Assembly: GCA_017591395.1 (NCBI GenBank)
Contig: WEDG01001310.1
Coordinates: 346,001 to 410,000 of the forward strand
DNA from: Schistocephalus solidus
Lineage: Eukaryota > Platyhelminthes > Cestoda > Diphyllobothriidea > Diphyllobothriidae
DNA: 64,000 nucleotides
Direction: 5' to 3'
Shown here: piece after piece, positions 9,600 to 21,461 of the stretch
Numbering within the stretch: position 1 is the stretch's first letter
How the letters are laid out: each line of letters begins with the position of its first letter
The notes under the pieces: model-generated
What the model was told of the DNA's origin: nothing
The model's input: the letters and a program-made list of their open reading frames with translations, nothing else
The model's database searches: none
Made by a program: the position numbers and the translations under genes

Positions 9600-12500
9600 G
9601 TAGTTATACCCGTTCGGATTTGTGTGCGTCTTTGTTTTGCTGACTTTTACCTTCGATGAAGGGTGAACAAAGGCGTGGAAAGTCTGTGAATCCAAACTCA
9701 TCACTGTAGGAAATTCCTCTTTTCTGGTAACTTTACCTTCGGTACCGTTCTGTTAACGGGTGCCACCCTGCGTTGCCTCACTCAACGTCTTCCGTATCGC
9801 TGCGTTTGGTTTCTGATTCCTCACCTTCGACACAGGACTTTACCCTTCATTTTTTGTCCTTGCTGGGTTTTCATGTGCAGTCCTGGCATTGAGAACACGA
9901 CGCATCAATGGAGAACAGAACCTGATAATGTACAACGATCAGATAGTAAAATGACCCTCTGCCCCACTGTGGATCAAACTGGCTCGTATGACTGCACAGT
10001 TACTCCAGTAGACTGGGTCGAGGCTAAAAATGGATCTCGCCTGAACTCAAAGCTGACATTCATGTACACTAACGCACAAAGTCTCCTATCAAAAATGGAT
10101 GAACTGAGAATTAGTATTTGTGACCTGCTACCAGAATTTATCTCAATAACAGACATCTGGTTGTCGGAACAGGTTGGAGACATGGAGCTTGCAGTTCCTG
10201 GATTCCAACTGGTTCACAGAGACAGAGAATATCGAAGGGGTAGAGGCATAGCAACATTCGTAAAGAATGGCTTGCATGTTTCAGAAAAAACGTCAAAGTT
10301 GACTTGTACTGAAGCAGGATCGTTGACCTTAAAAGCAATGGGTTCTCAAAGCCTTGATATCTTAACGGTGTATCAACCCCACAGAAACGACTATGAAGCT
10401 GATGCCCAATTCACTTGATGAGCTCAAGCTATTTGCTACGTGACCGAATAATCTCATCGTTGGGGATTTTAATGCATCTAACATTGACTGGAACTCCGCC
10501 TCCGCCGACTGCTCTGAAACAGCACTTGTTTGGCAGCTTCCATGCACAACTGGAAGTTTCCTTCTAACTCAACATGTCTTGTTTCCGACGCGGGTTCACG
10601 AGGGCCAGCAGATGAATTTCCTTGACCTAGTGTTTCACTAGGTCACCTGGCATCATTGACGTTGTGAATCGTTCGCCTCCTTTAGGCAAAAGTGATCATG
10701 TGGTTCTCATGTGGGAATACACATTATTCTCTTTGCCGGCTCAACCACTTAATCTCCGACTTTGGAATTTCAAACAGATGAAAAATGACCTTTCTCCTAT
10801 CGACTGGACATCTTTATTCTCCTACGATATCGATGAGGCTTGGAGCCAATTTAAAGACGTAGTCTGCAACCTTATTTCTAAACGCTGCCCAATCATACAA
10901 AGAAGGCTAACAAACGGACCTCGCTGGTTGACTCCATCCTTAAAGAAGGAAGTTAACAAGAAGAGGAAACTGTGGAAAAGATCCCGCATTGGTAAGAAGC
11001 TGAAATCCTCCAACAGTTTACAAGTTGCAAAGAAACCGAGTCAAAATTCTAATTACCAGAGATCAACGAGTCTTCGAAGAGGATCTGTTGAACTATGCCA
11101 TGATTAATCTCAAAGTCCTTTAAAGTTACATAAGGCAGAGCACGCGAAACAAGGATCCAATCCCACCATTGTGGACAGTCCAGGGCGCGGAAAACTCAGA
11201 GGACAGGGATAAGGCTGAACATCTTTCTCAGTTCTTCCGGTTTGCCTGAACAACAGAACCTAAATTTTTCCCACCCTCTTGTGAAAAAGAGGTAATGTCT
11301 ACTATAGAAACAGTCCGCTTCACTGAAGAAATCATTCAGGAAGAGTTGCTAAACCTGAAAGAGTCAACCTCTCCAGGCCCCAGATGCAATCCCGGCCAAG
11401 CTGTTGAAGGAGATATCTTCTGAAATGGCCAAACCGCTAACCTTACTCCTTTCAGGCGCTGTTTGCCACTGAGTGTCTACCCTCCGATTGGAAGACCGCA
11501 ACCACCACTCCACTTTTCAAGAATGGAAGCCGAGATCTGCCAATAACTACAGACCGGTGAGCCTTACCTCCATCTGGTGTAAAATCATGGAGAAAATAAT
11601 CAAGAAAGCGTTGATGCAGTTCCTCGAGTAGAATCACCTCTCCGATGCCCAACACGGCTTTCACAGTGGTAGGTCTTAGCTTACGAACCTACTCTTCGCA
11701 CTTGAATGCTGGACCAAAACACACGGTGAAGGAAAAACGGTGCATGCCATCTACATCGACTTCCAAAAGGCCTTCGACAGCGTTCCTCACCAACGTATCT
11801 TGCATTAACTGCGCAGCGTAGGAGTTCGTAGAAGCCTCCCTTGTCTGGATCCAGAACGATTTGATTGAACGGGCCCAAAGAGTGATAAGTCGGACACCAA
11901 CACTCCTCAGAAGTAATCGTGGTGAGCGGCGTCCCACAGGGCTCAGTTTTAGGACCCATCTTATTCCTTGTTTCATAAATGACTGTGTCAGGGACCTTGA
12001 CTGTGATGTCCTCCTGTTCACTGACGACATAAACCTCTGGAAATTTTCTGACCATACGGAAAAGGAGGATCGTTGACTGGTCAAAGCGCTGGCTTATGCC
12101 GTTCAATTTTAGTAAGTACAATTCTCTTCAAATTGGCCGCTATGGAGCCTCCAGCCTGAGAATTTACTTCTTAAATGGTACACCTTTGCAACCAATTGAC
12201 AGTCAGAAGGACGTAGGTGTGCGGATAACATCGTCACTCAAACCAACACTGAACTGCACAAAGGTGGCCAAGTCAGCCATGTCTGTATTGCATCTCATCA
12301 GGCGCACCTTTAGGGGATTTGACAAAGACAATTTCTCCAAAATATTTGGAAGCTTCGTGCAGCCGCACCTTGAAAATGCCATACAGGCATGGAGACCTTG
12401 GACTGTCAAGGATAGTACCATCTTAGAGAAGGTCTAGAGGCGGGTGACAGAAATGACTAAAGGCCTGCGATCGCTAACCTATGAAAACAGACTATCGACC

Positions 12501-13010
12501 CTCAACCTATTTCCCCTTTCCTGCAGGCAACTACGAGGATATCTCATACTAACCTTTCGCATGATGAATGGCCTGGACTTTTGCTTTATTCCAAATGATT
12601 TTTTTCACTCTGACTAAAACGCCCACCTTTTGAGGTCACCCTTGCAAACTACACAAAGGTAAAGCAAGGATCGATGGACGCAAGTAGTTCTTCAGTAACA
12701 GAGTGGTTGCAGCGTGGAACGTTCTACCCGCGGATGTCGTTCTCTCTACCACCGTGAATTCCTTTAAGCGCAAACTCGACGCTCATCAAACCTTCTATTT
12801 CAATTGCATGTAATTGTGCTACTCACAGTAACTGACTAGCGTTTTGGGTGTATTGTGTCGACCAGCCAACAGCTGGTTGTTTTCCATGTCATTATGGAAG
12901 CGTTTTTCAATTTTACCTATGCATCTTTGTTTTCTTAGCAACTTTGCAACCAATAGGGAGTTCAAGGCGTTCGTCTATCTTTCCCTTAATAAAACTGAAC
13001 TGAACGGAAA
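9600..13010 (+). mobile_element. CR1/jockey-like LINE, near full-length but decayed copy 2
   Basis: The element shows, in order, an apurinic-type endonuclease, a linker, a complete RT and the family 3' tail. The tail reads CAATAGGGAGTTCAAGGCG, then TTCCCTTAATAAAACTGAACTGAA, and ends near 13,010. The 5' boundary is uncertain; 9,600-9,870 may be 5' UTR. Many stops and indels make it non-functional. The copy lies in tandem behind LINE copy 1 in the same orientation. Confidence 0.8.
9873..12820 (+). pseudogene. Decayed LINE ORF2: endonuclease plus reverse transcriptase
   Basis: The endonuclease part reads TFMYTNAQSLLSKMDEL, ISITDIWLSE and GFQLVHRDR up to ~10,416. After a frame change it gives VGDFNASNIDWNS and the end phrase MNFLDLVF near 10,635, then GKSDHVVLMW. 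The RT part begins with EEIIQEELLNLKESTSPGP (~11,330), followed by a degraded NYRPVSLTS block and YIDFQKAFDSVPHQR (~11,750). Next come a VPQGSVLGPILF remnant split over frames (~11,930) and FTDDINLW, where FADD has become FTDD. LGVxITSSLKPTLNC and EKV/RRVTEM close it near 12,450. At least six frameshifts or stops are needed to read it through. Its RT is the same family as that at 7.7-8.9 kb. Confidence 0.8.
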
Positions 13011-13019
13011 ATCCTCCGG

Positions 13020-13680
13020 CTTCATTTTCTCGCAGAATTAATTACTCTGGTCGACGACTGCTAATTTCTACGGCATAGCATATGTGACATGCGATGCACC
13101 AAAAACGCTCACATTCCTAAAAGGTTCGAGGTCTTCTCGTGTACATCCAGACCTAGGATTACAGCACATGGGCTATCTCATAAGCTATCAGCCGAAATTC
13201 TGAAAGTTATTTACTTTTCGAAGGGATTACCTAAGTGTGATCCTAATATTACTTGTCTCACAGCATAATCCGAAATATTTCAGTTAAGAAAAGCTATCGA
13301 CTTTTGATTGAGCTTCTTTACGACCGCCTACAAAAATTAAACTGTTAAATTTTCTACTTAATTGTACGAATTTTTCTCGTTGATTTTCGATACCCTTATA
13401 AATTTTAATATATTTTACCGAAGACATACGCAAAATATTCTTAATTGTACTCATTTCGTAGAAAATAAGGCTTTCTTCAAGGTGTATACTTGACGAAAGT
13501 CTATCTTTCGGTTAAAAACTTATTACGATTGCCGCATAAGTTTGAACCCGACCTAACATTACAATTGCATTCAGGACTTCCAAACTACCTGTTGTATGCA
13601 TTCGCCTAAGGAAATTCACTTACTTCTCTACGCTTTTAGGAAGATATAACATGTTGATGATGAAGTTGTGCTCACCGCGC
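13020..13680. other. AT-rich spacer
   Basis: No gene, repeat boundary or RNA motif is recognised. Confidence 0.5.
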
Positions 13681-13689
13681 AAATTACGG

Positions 13690-13845
13690 CACTTGCTTGT
13701 CCAAACAGGCTCATTGGTAGAGCGTTCGACTCAATGACCAACGGTTGTGGGTTCGAATCCCAGGGATTAGGTATGACTGGCTGATGACGGTTAATAAGTC
13801 AGAAACGGTCATTTCAGTCTCCCTTTGTCGGTATTCCATCAGATG
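13690..13845 (+). mobile_element. tRNA-headed SINE with hammerhead body (copy S2)
   Basis: The head has an A-box-like TGGTAGAGCGTT (~13,715) and a B box GGTTCGAATCC (~13,750). The body at 13,775-13,819 gives stem I GACTGG/TCAGTC, core CTGATGA and the GAAA box. Stem II keeps only wobble pairs (GGT/GTC) and stem III has one mismatch. The 3' module CTCCCTTTGTCGGTA follows. I considered a true tRNA gene and rejected it, because the anticodon and acceptor arms do not form. Confidence 0.75.
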
Positions 13846-13849
13846 TCAC

Positions 13850-15270
13850 ATTGCACGCGATGCCCTTCATCACATACACAAACCAGATCATCCAGTGTCC
13901 CGGTTCTCCGACAAAATTCAAAGCCCAGACTGAGCACATGCATTGAGCAGGGTTCCCAGATTCATTCTATATGACTGGCGTCCCTCTAGAAATTACTCAA
14001 CCATGAAAGGCATTGTCCATCGTGGTAGATAACCCTACTGTTACCGCCGGGGAAATTGACAGTGCTGCTTTTTTCAACTGGCTCTCTGTGACTTTCCTTT
14101 CGAACTACCATATTTTTAGGATGCCTCAAAAGATTTTATTTTTAAAGATTTTCTGAATTTATACATCAGTTTGACCACTGGAGGGTTTCCACAACCTTCT
14201 GGAGGTTCCTACATATTGATCCGTATCTTTGATAAACCTAAATTTGCGGTATTTTTTTGTTAAGATCGGGGTAATACCCAATAAGCTTAGCTTAACTAAC
14301 CACTTTGAAGTTGCACTACATACAAGGCCGACTGACTAAACACATTCTGGTCTCTCGTTGCGCGGCGGCCAAGCTAGCAGGCAATCCGCCCAAGACAGAC
14401 GCCATCATCAGAGCAGAAAAAATCGATTGAAAAGCAGTGAGCTGGCTCAATCGATATACCAGTTCGGACTCGCCGCGTGCAGGTCAAAAATCAATTTGTC
14501 TATTAGTTTGAATTTGAAGTGGTGACAAAAATTTGCGGCCGAAGCCAAAAGCACCCCGGCCATGACACGCGCGCACGCATCGGCCCAGTCACTACGCTTC
14601 TTGTATCCGACTCAAGTTCCGGGCTGATGACCCGTGAAACTGATTTATACTGTTGCTGACATTTTATCGAATTTGGCTAGACCCCGGTCTACTGTTTGAG
14701 GCAGAAGAACTCAAAACAGTATCCAAGCCACGTCAACAAACGAAATTCAATCATCTACCCCGTAAAATATTCGTCAAATACGCTGAATAGCTTTATGATT
14801 TTCTCATGCATCGAGAGGTTGATCATCCCTACCCGAAGTGCAAGGGTGCCCTCGTTAAGCCGATCATGACACTTTGCACAGTTGAAGAACTGAACAGACA
14901 TGAGCCTTCAGTGCAGAAGAGACGGAATCTTGAAGGCGATCGTAAGTGCAGTTTCGCTTTTCTTTAATTGAAAGCTACTTTACCAATGATTATAAGCTGA
15001 AATGAAAGGAATTTTTTACACTTTTACATTTAAAATATAGGGAACTAGCAAAGCTCATCGATAAAATCATGCCATCGAGAGTCCCTGGTTCGTATTTAAT
15101 CAAATAGATTTACAATATAACTTCTCAAAGAGTTGCTCAATTCTTAAATCTAATTGAGGAGATGCCTGTACAGCCGTATTGAAATTATCCAAAAAACTCT
15201 GGTGAGCAAATTAGATTAACGAGGCAGGCATAGAAACAACGCAGGCAGCTACAGAGTGGCTAGGGATATC
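13850..15270. other. Spacer with one GC-richer unrecognised patch
   Basis: 14,320-14,700 is GC-richer with clustered CpGs (for example CACGCGCGCACGCATCGG) and is probably an unidentified repeat. The rest is AT-rich with no coding or RNA signal. Confidence 0.4.
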
Positions 15271-15274
15271 GGCA

Positions 15275-15460
15275 GAATGGCGTTACCAACAAAATCATTG
15301 AAAATGACAAGACAATGAGCCTGTGACACAACGGGTTAGAGCGTGTCAGGCCGCGTGTTTGAGCCTCAGTTGTCGCAACAATTGGGGGTGAATATGAATG
15401 GCTGATGACGGCTAATAAGCCAGAAATGGCCATTCCAGTCTCACTTGTCTTTTTCGGTAA
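15275..15460 (+). mobile_element. tRNA-headed SINE with best-preserved hammerhead (copy S3)
   Basis: The leader ATTGAAAATGACAAGACAATG precedes a tRNA-like head (GGTTAGAGCGTGTC and B-box-like GTTTGAGCCTC), then the ribozyme body at 15,396-15,440, then CACTTGTCTTTTTCGGTA. This copy has the most complete catalytic body of the family in the window. Confidence 0.8.
15396..15440 (+). ncRNA. Candidate hammerhead ribozyme in SINE S3
   Basis: Stem I is 15,396-15,401 with 15,435-15,440 (five of six pairs). The core CTGATGA is 15,402-15,408. Stem II is GGC (15,410-15,412) with GCC (15,419-15,421) around a TAATAA loop, preceded by a C opposite an A where G-C is usual. G12-A13-A14 is 15,423-15,425. Stem III is the palindrome ATGGCCAT (15,426-15,433). 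The cleavage-site nucleotide is T at 15,434. The core matches the hammerhead consensus; the C/A mismatch next to the core may slow it, and activity is untested. Confidence 0.7.
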
Positions 15461-16249
15461 ATCAATTCTGCCTATATGAATGATGCTTAATCAATAATTT
15501 AATTATCTGGCAGCACCTGCCTACTAAACGTACGTTTGAAACGACTGGTCTCCTTTATCAATATTATGTTTACGAAATATAAGCTATCTCGTTTAGAGCC
15601 TCGGGGGCTTCCTGAAGTTGCTGTTGCAGGAATATAGCAGCTTCTACATTGTTCAAACTATCCCACTTAGCTAAGCTAGATAACTGACTCAAAAATTGTT
15701 AGACCGAGCTGATCGAAAATGTTCGCTTTTACAACTACATAGCAGTTTTGAATGCATCTCACTAGGCATGAGAGCCAAAAAGTTCGGATTGGGGCTGCTG
15801 ATGGAAAAAGCCCCGAGAAGGCGCATGGGTGCCAGATGGCCAATCAATTTGTAAATCAACTGAAGTTTCAGCACGCGGCAACCGGTACGCACGTTTGTAA
15901 CCCAAAGTTTGGCCATACCCGCAGTATAAACTGTAAGGTAAACTTAATTTACTAAAAAAATCAGGAGAAGAAGGTGTAGTTTCTGCGCACATCTAAAGAA
16001 AGCGTATTGAAAGTTAACGTAAATAAATCAGTTGGTTAAGAATCGCACTGCTAGCAAGTTTCGTGAAACGGCGTCTTCCCAGGAGTTTGCTTACCGCACC
16101 CCCTTGAAAGGGAACTCTGAAGAATCGAGTTTTCATTTCCACAGTAAGTGTGGTGCATTTTACAGGTCTTGTGATGCTATTCTTTGTAATATATCTATCA
16201 GGATAACCGTTCTAACGTATCAGGTACTGGATAATTCTAAACTCTTGTT
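15461..16249. other. Spacer with minor overlapping minus-strand frames
   Basis: Two overlapping minus-strand open frames (about 15,689-15,992) are slightly GC-richer than their surroundings, but neither shows a domain I recognise. No RNA gene is seen. Confidence 0.35.
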
Positions 16250-16560
16250 CAAATAGTGTCTGCCATGCAAATGTTTAAGCCCTTTGTTCTAACAACGGAC
16301 TGGATTGCGTTTCTGTGTGAGGGTTAAGAAACTGCTGATGTTTGCATGTTGGACAGACGAACTTTCCTTTCGATAAATGCTCCTTTGAACGCTGTCTTCA
16401 GGTATTCTGCTTAGAATGAGGTCCAATCCAAAAGACCGAACCTGCCATTTCCGCCTCCAACATGAATTTTGATTGAAGGATGCGCTTGGCTTACAGCACT
16501 TAAGAGTGCATATACATTGGTTTCTCTTGTGGTGATTGCAATATGTCATCCCAGTATCGG
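16250..16560 (-). pseudogene. Reverse-transcriptase C-terminal remnant (PLE-like)
   Basis: The minus frame reads SIYRKESSSVQHANISSF, then QKRNPVRC, and in a nearby frame GLNICMADTI. This follows the pattern YRKPT...N.SF.P..QK.NLV..L..RA..IC..DT found after the YVDD region in Penelope-like and related RTs. It is short, has stops, and shows no flanking terminal repeat. Confidence 0.4.
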
Positions 16561-17070
16561 CCGTAGTGTCTTAGGTTATTGGTCTGATCGATTGGTTAAA
16601 ACTTTTCTGGCTTGTCCATGATGAAAGCGGCTGAGAGAAGTTCAAGCGGTGAGCCTATATCATTATCGTTTTTAGAAAGTGGCTCTTTTTTTCCAACGAC
16701 CAAAATGACTAAATATCTTTAGATTATACTGCGTCATAATTCATATTTTAACCAAACCCATGTAAAAATTTGTCATAGTGATAATATGACCAAACTTCAG
16801 TTTGTATTTTCTGAGCTATGGTACGTCGAGAGTGAGATACCTCAAATGACGTGGAGTTAAGTTCTTCAGTCCGTATATTGTGTATGGGACCTTTTCTCTG
16901 GCACATAATCTACTTCGTGTCTTTTTTTAAAATTAAACAAACTCCTAAATATTTTCGTCCATAAGTGCTTTAAGATTTAAAAGCATATGCTGCCCGTATT
17001 CAGCAGAGTAAAGCAGAAAAGTCTTGCTTATTTTGAGGCTAACCTACTAGTGTACTAATAATAATACTGA
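16561..17070. other. AT-rich spacer
   Basis: Nothing recognised. Confidence 0.5.
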
Positions 17071-17079
17071 CTGATTCAC

Positions 17080-17310
17080 TCTACGGACGGCACGCAAGTT
17101 CGGCCGTCGTTGTCAAGGCTGACCACCATGTGCCCAACGGCATGGTGGGCACAGAGATGGTGACTTGCGCAGTATCTACCGCACTCTCTGCCTCCCCACC
17201 CACCTGGGCTTGGTGTCAAGACAGAGTCAAGTAGACTACAGGCTGGGTAGGGTACAGCCAGCTGGCCCAGCGGGAACCCGCACCTAGACGTGTCACCACA
17301 CCCATTCCCA
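17080..17310 (-). repeat. Rep-A copy
   Basis: Diverged Rep-A in the same orientation as at 1.03 kb. It shares GGTGACTTGCGCAG, ATCTACCGCACTCTC, GGTGTCAAGACAGAGTCAAG and GTGTCACCACACC. Confidence 0.7.
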
Positions 17311-17454
17311 AGGACGGCTGCCATCCCCTGGTCTAATCTCCGGGTTGGTCAAGTGCATCTACCAAGTGACCCGTTTAGTGGACAAGGCCAAACGTACACT
17401 ACAGCAGCTCCAACAATTCAGGATTACTAGTCCCTGAGCTTCTAATGCCAACTG

Positions 17455-17640
17455 ATATTTCGACCGGCGTTGCCGACGATGCCCTCCATGTGTGCCACAT
17501 CAGGGTAGGATGAGAACTCGCGCATAGATTAGCTTAAAGTGATGGTAGACTTGCGCAGCATATACCGCACTACCTCTTCCTCTACATCCCCAAGCTCGGC
17601 GTCAAGACTGGAAGTATGATCGTTTACAGTGGCCGGCAGA
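17455..17640 (-). repeat. Rep-A partial copy
   Basis: It shares TTCGACCG, GACGATG, TTAAAGTGATGGTAGAC, TTGCGCAGCAT and GGCGTCAAGAC with the 1.03-kb copy. It is the second tandem unit after 17,080-17,310. Confidence 0.6.
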
Positions 17641-17857
17641 GCTTACCAGCCCAAATCCAAATCCATCCTTGGGCAGGGCTCACGTGCTTAACGTTCATCC
17701 AAAAACCACGCTTCCATTTAGAGAGCAAAAATGACGGCCTCCTTGAGCCTGCGTGTGCTTCTATCCGATCATGAAGCAAAACCATGAACCCAACAACCTT
17801 CTGGGGCTCTTCGATGCAGGACTCTTAAAAAAGAACATCAGCATTAATGGTTTCCTA

Positions 17858-17862
<5 letters not shown>

Positions 17863-17904
<42 letters not shown>
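17863..17904. repeat. (TA)n tract bordering PLE A
   Basis: About 20 uninterrupted TA units lie exactly at the 3' end of the minus-strand PLE. Confidence 0.95.
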
Positions 17905-17907
<3 letters not shown>

Positions 17908-17983
17908 TGGAAAAATAGGCATTCCCAAGAAGTATAATTCGAAACAAAGACGTTCTTTGGGAAACAAAAGGTAACTTTATTAT

Positions 17984-18027
17984 GTAAATTTTCGACGCTG
18001 GTACCCCAGGTCGTCGTCAGACTTGTG
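17984..18027 (-). ncRNA. Hammerhead-like motif in PLE A 3' pseudo-LTR
   Basis: The minus strand reads core CTGACGA (18,014-18,020), one unpaired C, then a hairpin GACCTGG/CCAG-C-GTC with loop GGTA, then GAAAA and the self-complementary AATT. Stem I is short. The one extra base after the core departs from the strict consensus. Hammerheads are known in PLE pseudo-LTRs, which supports the reading. Confidence 0.5.
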
Positions 18028-18107
18028 GTAAGTGTGCAAAAAAACAGTTTAAATTTAACACGTGCCGGAAAAAATCGATATCGCTTAGTCATTCCTGCCA
18101 ATTGTTG

Positions 18108-20364
18108 TCATTTGGGGTATATTTCCATTTTGATTGGCTTTCGCCTCTTCCCGCTTTCTTTCAGGTTGCCGTACACATGGTCCAATTCGATGTGTCGGTT
18201 GATGCATGAGTTATCTGAGAAAATTGCCTCTAAAAATTATCGGCCTTTCTTAGATGGATAAGAGGCAACAATACGGGTTTTGTCCCAAGCAAATTTGTGT
18301 CCAGTTTCTAGCGTATGCATAGCAACTTGAGACAAGCGGTCTCGCCTCCTTACTGCCAATTGATGTTCATGTATGCGCGTGGAGGCTGACTTTCCTGTCT
18401 GACCACAGTACACCGCATTGCAGCTGTTACATGGTATCTTGTATACGACTTCTATTTTTATCTAAATAGCCAACCCTATCCTTAGGGTGTACAAGCTGAT
18501 TTTGTAGTGTAGTCGTTGGTTTGTGCGCCACTTGGATTCGATGTTTCCGCAGGTGCCTTTCAACGAGTTCAGACACATTCTTGATGTACGAAAGTGTTCG
18601 CCAGTTCTTTGATTCGGGCACTTCACCGAAACAATCTAGTTCCTTGTCTTTTCCTTTTTCTTTTAATTTCTGTCGTCTCATGCATCGACGTATAAATTCT
18701 CTTGGATAACCATTTCTGCAAAATAGTTTGAATAAATAACTGAGTTGGTTTTGGTAGCGTTCATTATCAGAACAGTGCGTTTTAGCTCGATTGAGTAAAC
18801 TGTTAACAGTACTCCGCTTGTGAGCAATAGGGTGGTTGCTCTGGTAATGCAGGATAATTTCGCATAAGCTTCCTTGCGGTAAACCGATGTTTGAAATGTC
18901 CCGTCAGTCTTTTGCTGTACGAGGACGTCATGAAATGAGAGTTTACTGTCAGCTTCTCTTTCGAGCGTGAAGGTGATACCTGGTAACGTTGAGTTTATAA
19001 TGCTATGCAGCCTTTCTAGTTGATCCTTTTTAACGATAACAAACGTGTCATCCACGTAGCGTGCCCATAATTTGGGGTTAACTAGTGGTAAGGCTGTAGC
19101 TTCTAATTTTTACATAGTTACTTACACCAAGAAGTCGGAGATGGGTGAACCCATAGGGGCTCCCTTTAGCTGTTTGTAGTATCCTTGTGAGAAGGAAAAA
19201 TTCGTTTCCAGACATCGATCCAAGAGTTCCAGTAAGGCAGATACAGAAACATCCATGTCATAAGACTGCAGTAATTCTTCTGTGTATCGCCTTGCCAAAT
19301 CTATTGGTATGGATGTGAAAAGAGAAACAACATCGAAAGCTACCATTATTTCATTTTCTGCAATCTGGAGTCCTCGCAATTTATTCAGAAATTCTACAGA
19401 GTTTTCGATAGAAGTTTCACAATCCCTTGTCAATGGACGTAACTTGTGGAATAGCTACTTAGAAATTTATAATTGGGTGCACCAATCAATGATACTATCG
19501 GTCGTAATGGTACTTCGGCTTTGTGAACCTTAGGTAATCCGTAGATTTTAGCTATGGCCGTTTCAGTTTGTGTTAGGGACTTGGCAATATCTTCTGATAT
19601 TTGCTTCTCCCCTGTTAGACGCTTTAAAACCCTTTCAATAGTAGAATTCTGCGTTTTTTTAGGATCCGTGTTAAGAGGTTTATAGGTTGAACTATCTTGT
19701 AACAACGTTAGAATCTTCTCATCGTAGTCCACCTTGTTCAAAATGGGTGTTAAACCTCCTTTGTCCGCAGGTAGGATGACTATTTTTTATCGGTTTTTAA
19801 GGTTTTAAATGCCTTCTTCTCTTCGTGTGATAGGGTTGAAAAAGGATTTCGGTTCCTTAAGGCATGTGCAGTGCTATTCCGTATTGTGAAACGTTCATCG
19901 TCTGTAAAAGATTCTGCTGAAATGATGGACTCCAAATTTGCAAGGAAATCCAGGTATTTTGAATCAGAAAGATTGTATTTCATTCTTCTAGAAAGCATTC
20001 TTTCTTCGGTTATTGTGAGGCTTCTGGATGACAAGTTTACAACATTTGTTGACTGATTTTGGTTCGTGTAAATTCTATGGGAAATAGCCATCCATTTCTT
20101 GTCCAAAGCCTCTCTCTTCTTCTGTCATTCAATGTCGGCAACATAGGTAATCGTCTCATTTAGAGATTGAAATAAGTGTCAAGGAAGTTTATCTTAACAA
20201 AACTGCATATATTGCTCTTTAGATGTTTTGCATTTCTGTAGTCTGTAGTGAGCATTTGAAATGAACGCGCCGAGCATGCTTTGACCATAACGATTTGCAA
20301 TCTGATATCCTTGGGTAGTTTTTATGACAGGTTTAATTTGGATAAACTTGGACAAAATCTTCAT
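18108..20364 (-). pseudogene. Penelope-like RT plus GIY-YIG endonuclease ORF (unit A), broken
   Basis: Reading from Met at 20,364, an N-terminal region is followed by VVNLSSRSLTITEE, typical of PLEs, then ILPADKGG and YGLPKVHK (PLE-specific). RT motif A is DVVSLFTSIP, motif B is GAPMGSPIS, and motif C is YVDDTF. The C terminus is a GIY-YIG endonuclease with VYKIPCNSCNAVYC, TRIHEH and a GHKFAW block, ending at 18,108. PLE proteins prime reverse transcription at breaks made by the endonuclease. Lesions are stops near 20,160-20,200, a frameshift in an A-run near 19,785, another near 19,460, and two TAA codons between motifs B and C near 19,120. The unit is therefore inactive. Confidence 0.85.
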
Positions 20365-20562
20365 TTTTCGGCATCGATGTAAAAACGATCACTGTTCCCG
20401 CGTAAGATTTTCGCGTATTGCACACTTTTCATATCGCCTAGATTGTAGCAAAACTTCGTGATCATAAGTCATACGTATCAATTGGAAAATAGGCATCCCA
20501 AGAAGTATAATTCGAAACAAAGACGTTCTTTGGGAAACAATAGGTAACTTTATTATATAAAT

Positions 20563-20600
20563 TTTCGACGCTGGTACCCCAGGTCATCGTCAGACTTGTG
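20563..20600 (-). ncRNA. Hammerhead-like motif in PLE B 3' end
   Basis: Same fold as in unit A. The only change within the motif is C to T at the unpaired base after the core, so the pairing is untouched. Confidence 0.5.
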
Positions 20601-20680
20601 GTAAGTTTGCAAAAAAACAGTTTAAATTTAACACGTGCCGGAAAAAATCGATATCGCTTAGTCATTCCTGCCAATTGTTG

Positions 20681-21262
20681 TCATTTGGGGTGTATTTCCA
20701 TTTTGATTGGCTCTCGCCTCTTCCCGCTTTCTTTCAGGTTGCCGTACACATGGTCCAATTCGATGTGTCGGTTGATGCATGAGTTATCTGAGAAAAATTG
20801 CCTCTAAAAATTATCGGCATTTCTTAGATGGACAAGAGGCAACAATGCGGGTTTTGTCCCAAGCAAATTTGTGTCAAGTTTCTAGCGTATGCATAGCAAC
20901 TTGAGACAAGTGGTCTCGCCTCGTTACTACCAATTGATGTTCATGTATGCGCGTGGAGGCTGACTTTCCTGTCTGAACACAGTACACCGCATTGCAGCTG
21001 TTACATGGTATCTTGTATACGACTTCTATTTTTTTATCTAAATAGCCAACCCTATCCTTAGGGTGTACAAGCTGATTTCGTAGTGTAGTCGTTGGTTTGT
21101 GCGCCACTTTGATTCGATGTTTCCGCAGGTGCCCTTTCAACGAGTTCAGACACATTCTTGATGTACGAAAGTGTTCGCCAGTTCTTTGATTTGGGCACTT
21201 CACCGGAACAATCTAGTTCCTTGTCTTTTCCTTTTTCTTTTAACTTCTGTCGTCTCATGCAT
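20681..21262 (-). pseudogene. PLE unit B: truncated endonuclease region
   Basis: The frame starts abruptly at 21,262 (MRRQKLKEKGKDKELDC) and covers the connector and the GIY-YIG domain. VYKIPCNSCNAVYC is followed by VQTG, where the YIG-motif Gly has become Val. A one-base change near 21,140 shifts the frame around KGHLRKHRI. It is a pseudo-LTR relic and not an independent gene. Confidence 0.8.
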
Positions 21263-21461
21263 CTTGTACGGCCGTCTAACCGGGACATGGGAAAAAGAAT
21301 CGCCCACAATACATGTGATTTTGCGCCACATTCCAAGGAAATTAGGTGAAGGTTTCAGGTCAGGTTTAGGTTAAGGTTAGGCTTAAGTGTGGGTACCAGC
21401 GTCAAAAATTTACATGATAAAGTTACCTATTGTTTCCTAAAGAACGTCTTTGTTTCGAAAT

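Noticed and set aside
13690..13765. Possible genuine tRNA gene
   Set aside because: A and B boxes are present, but acceptor and anticodon arms do not form. The same head recurs as part of the SINE family.
14618..14645. GGGCTGATGACCCGTGAAAC, which contains CTGATGA and GAAAC
   Set aside because: There is no room for a stem II between the core and GAAA, and GGG/CCC would pair across the core itself.
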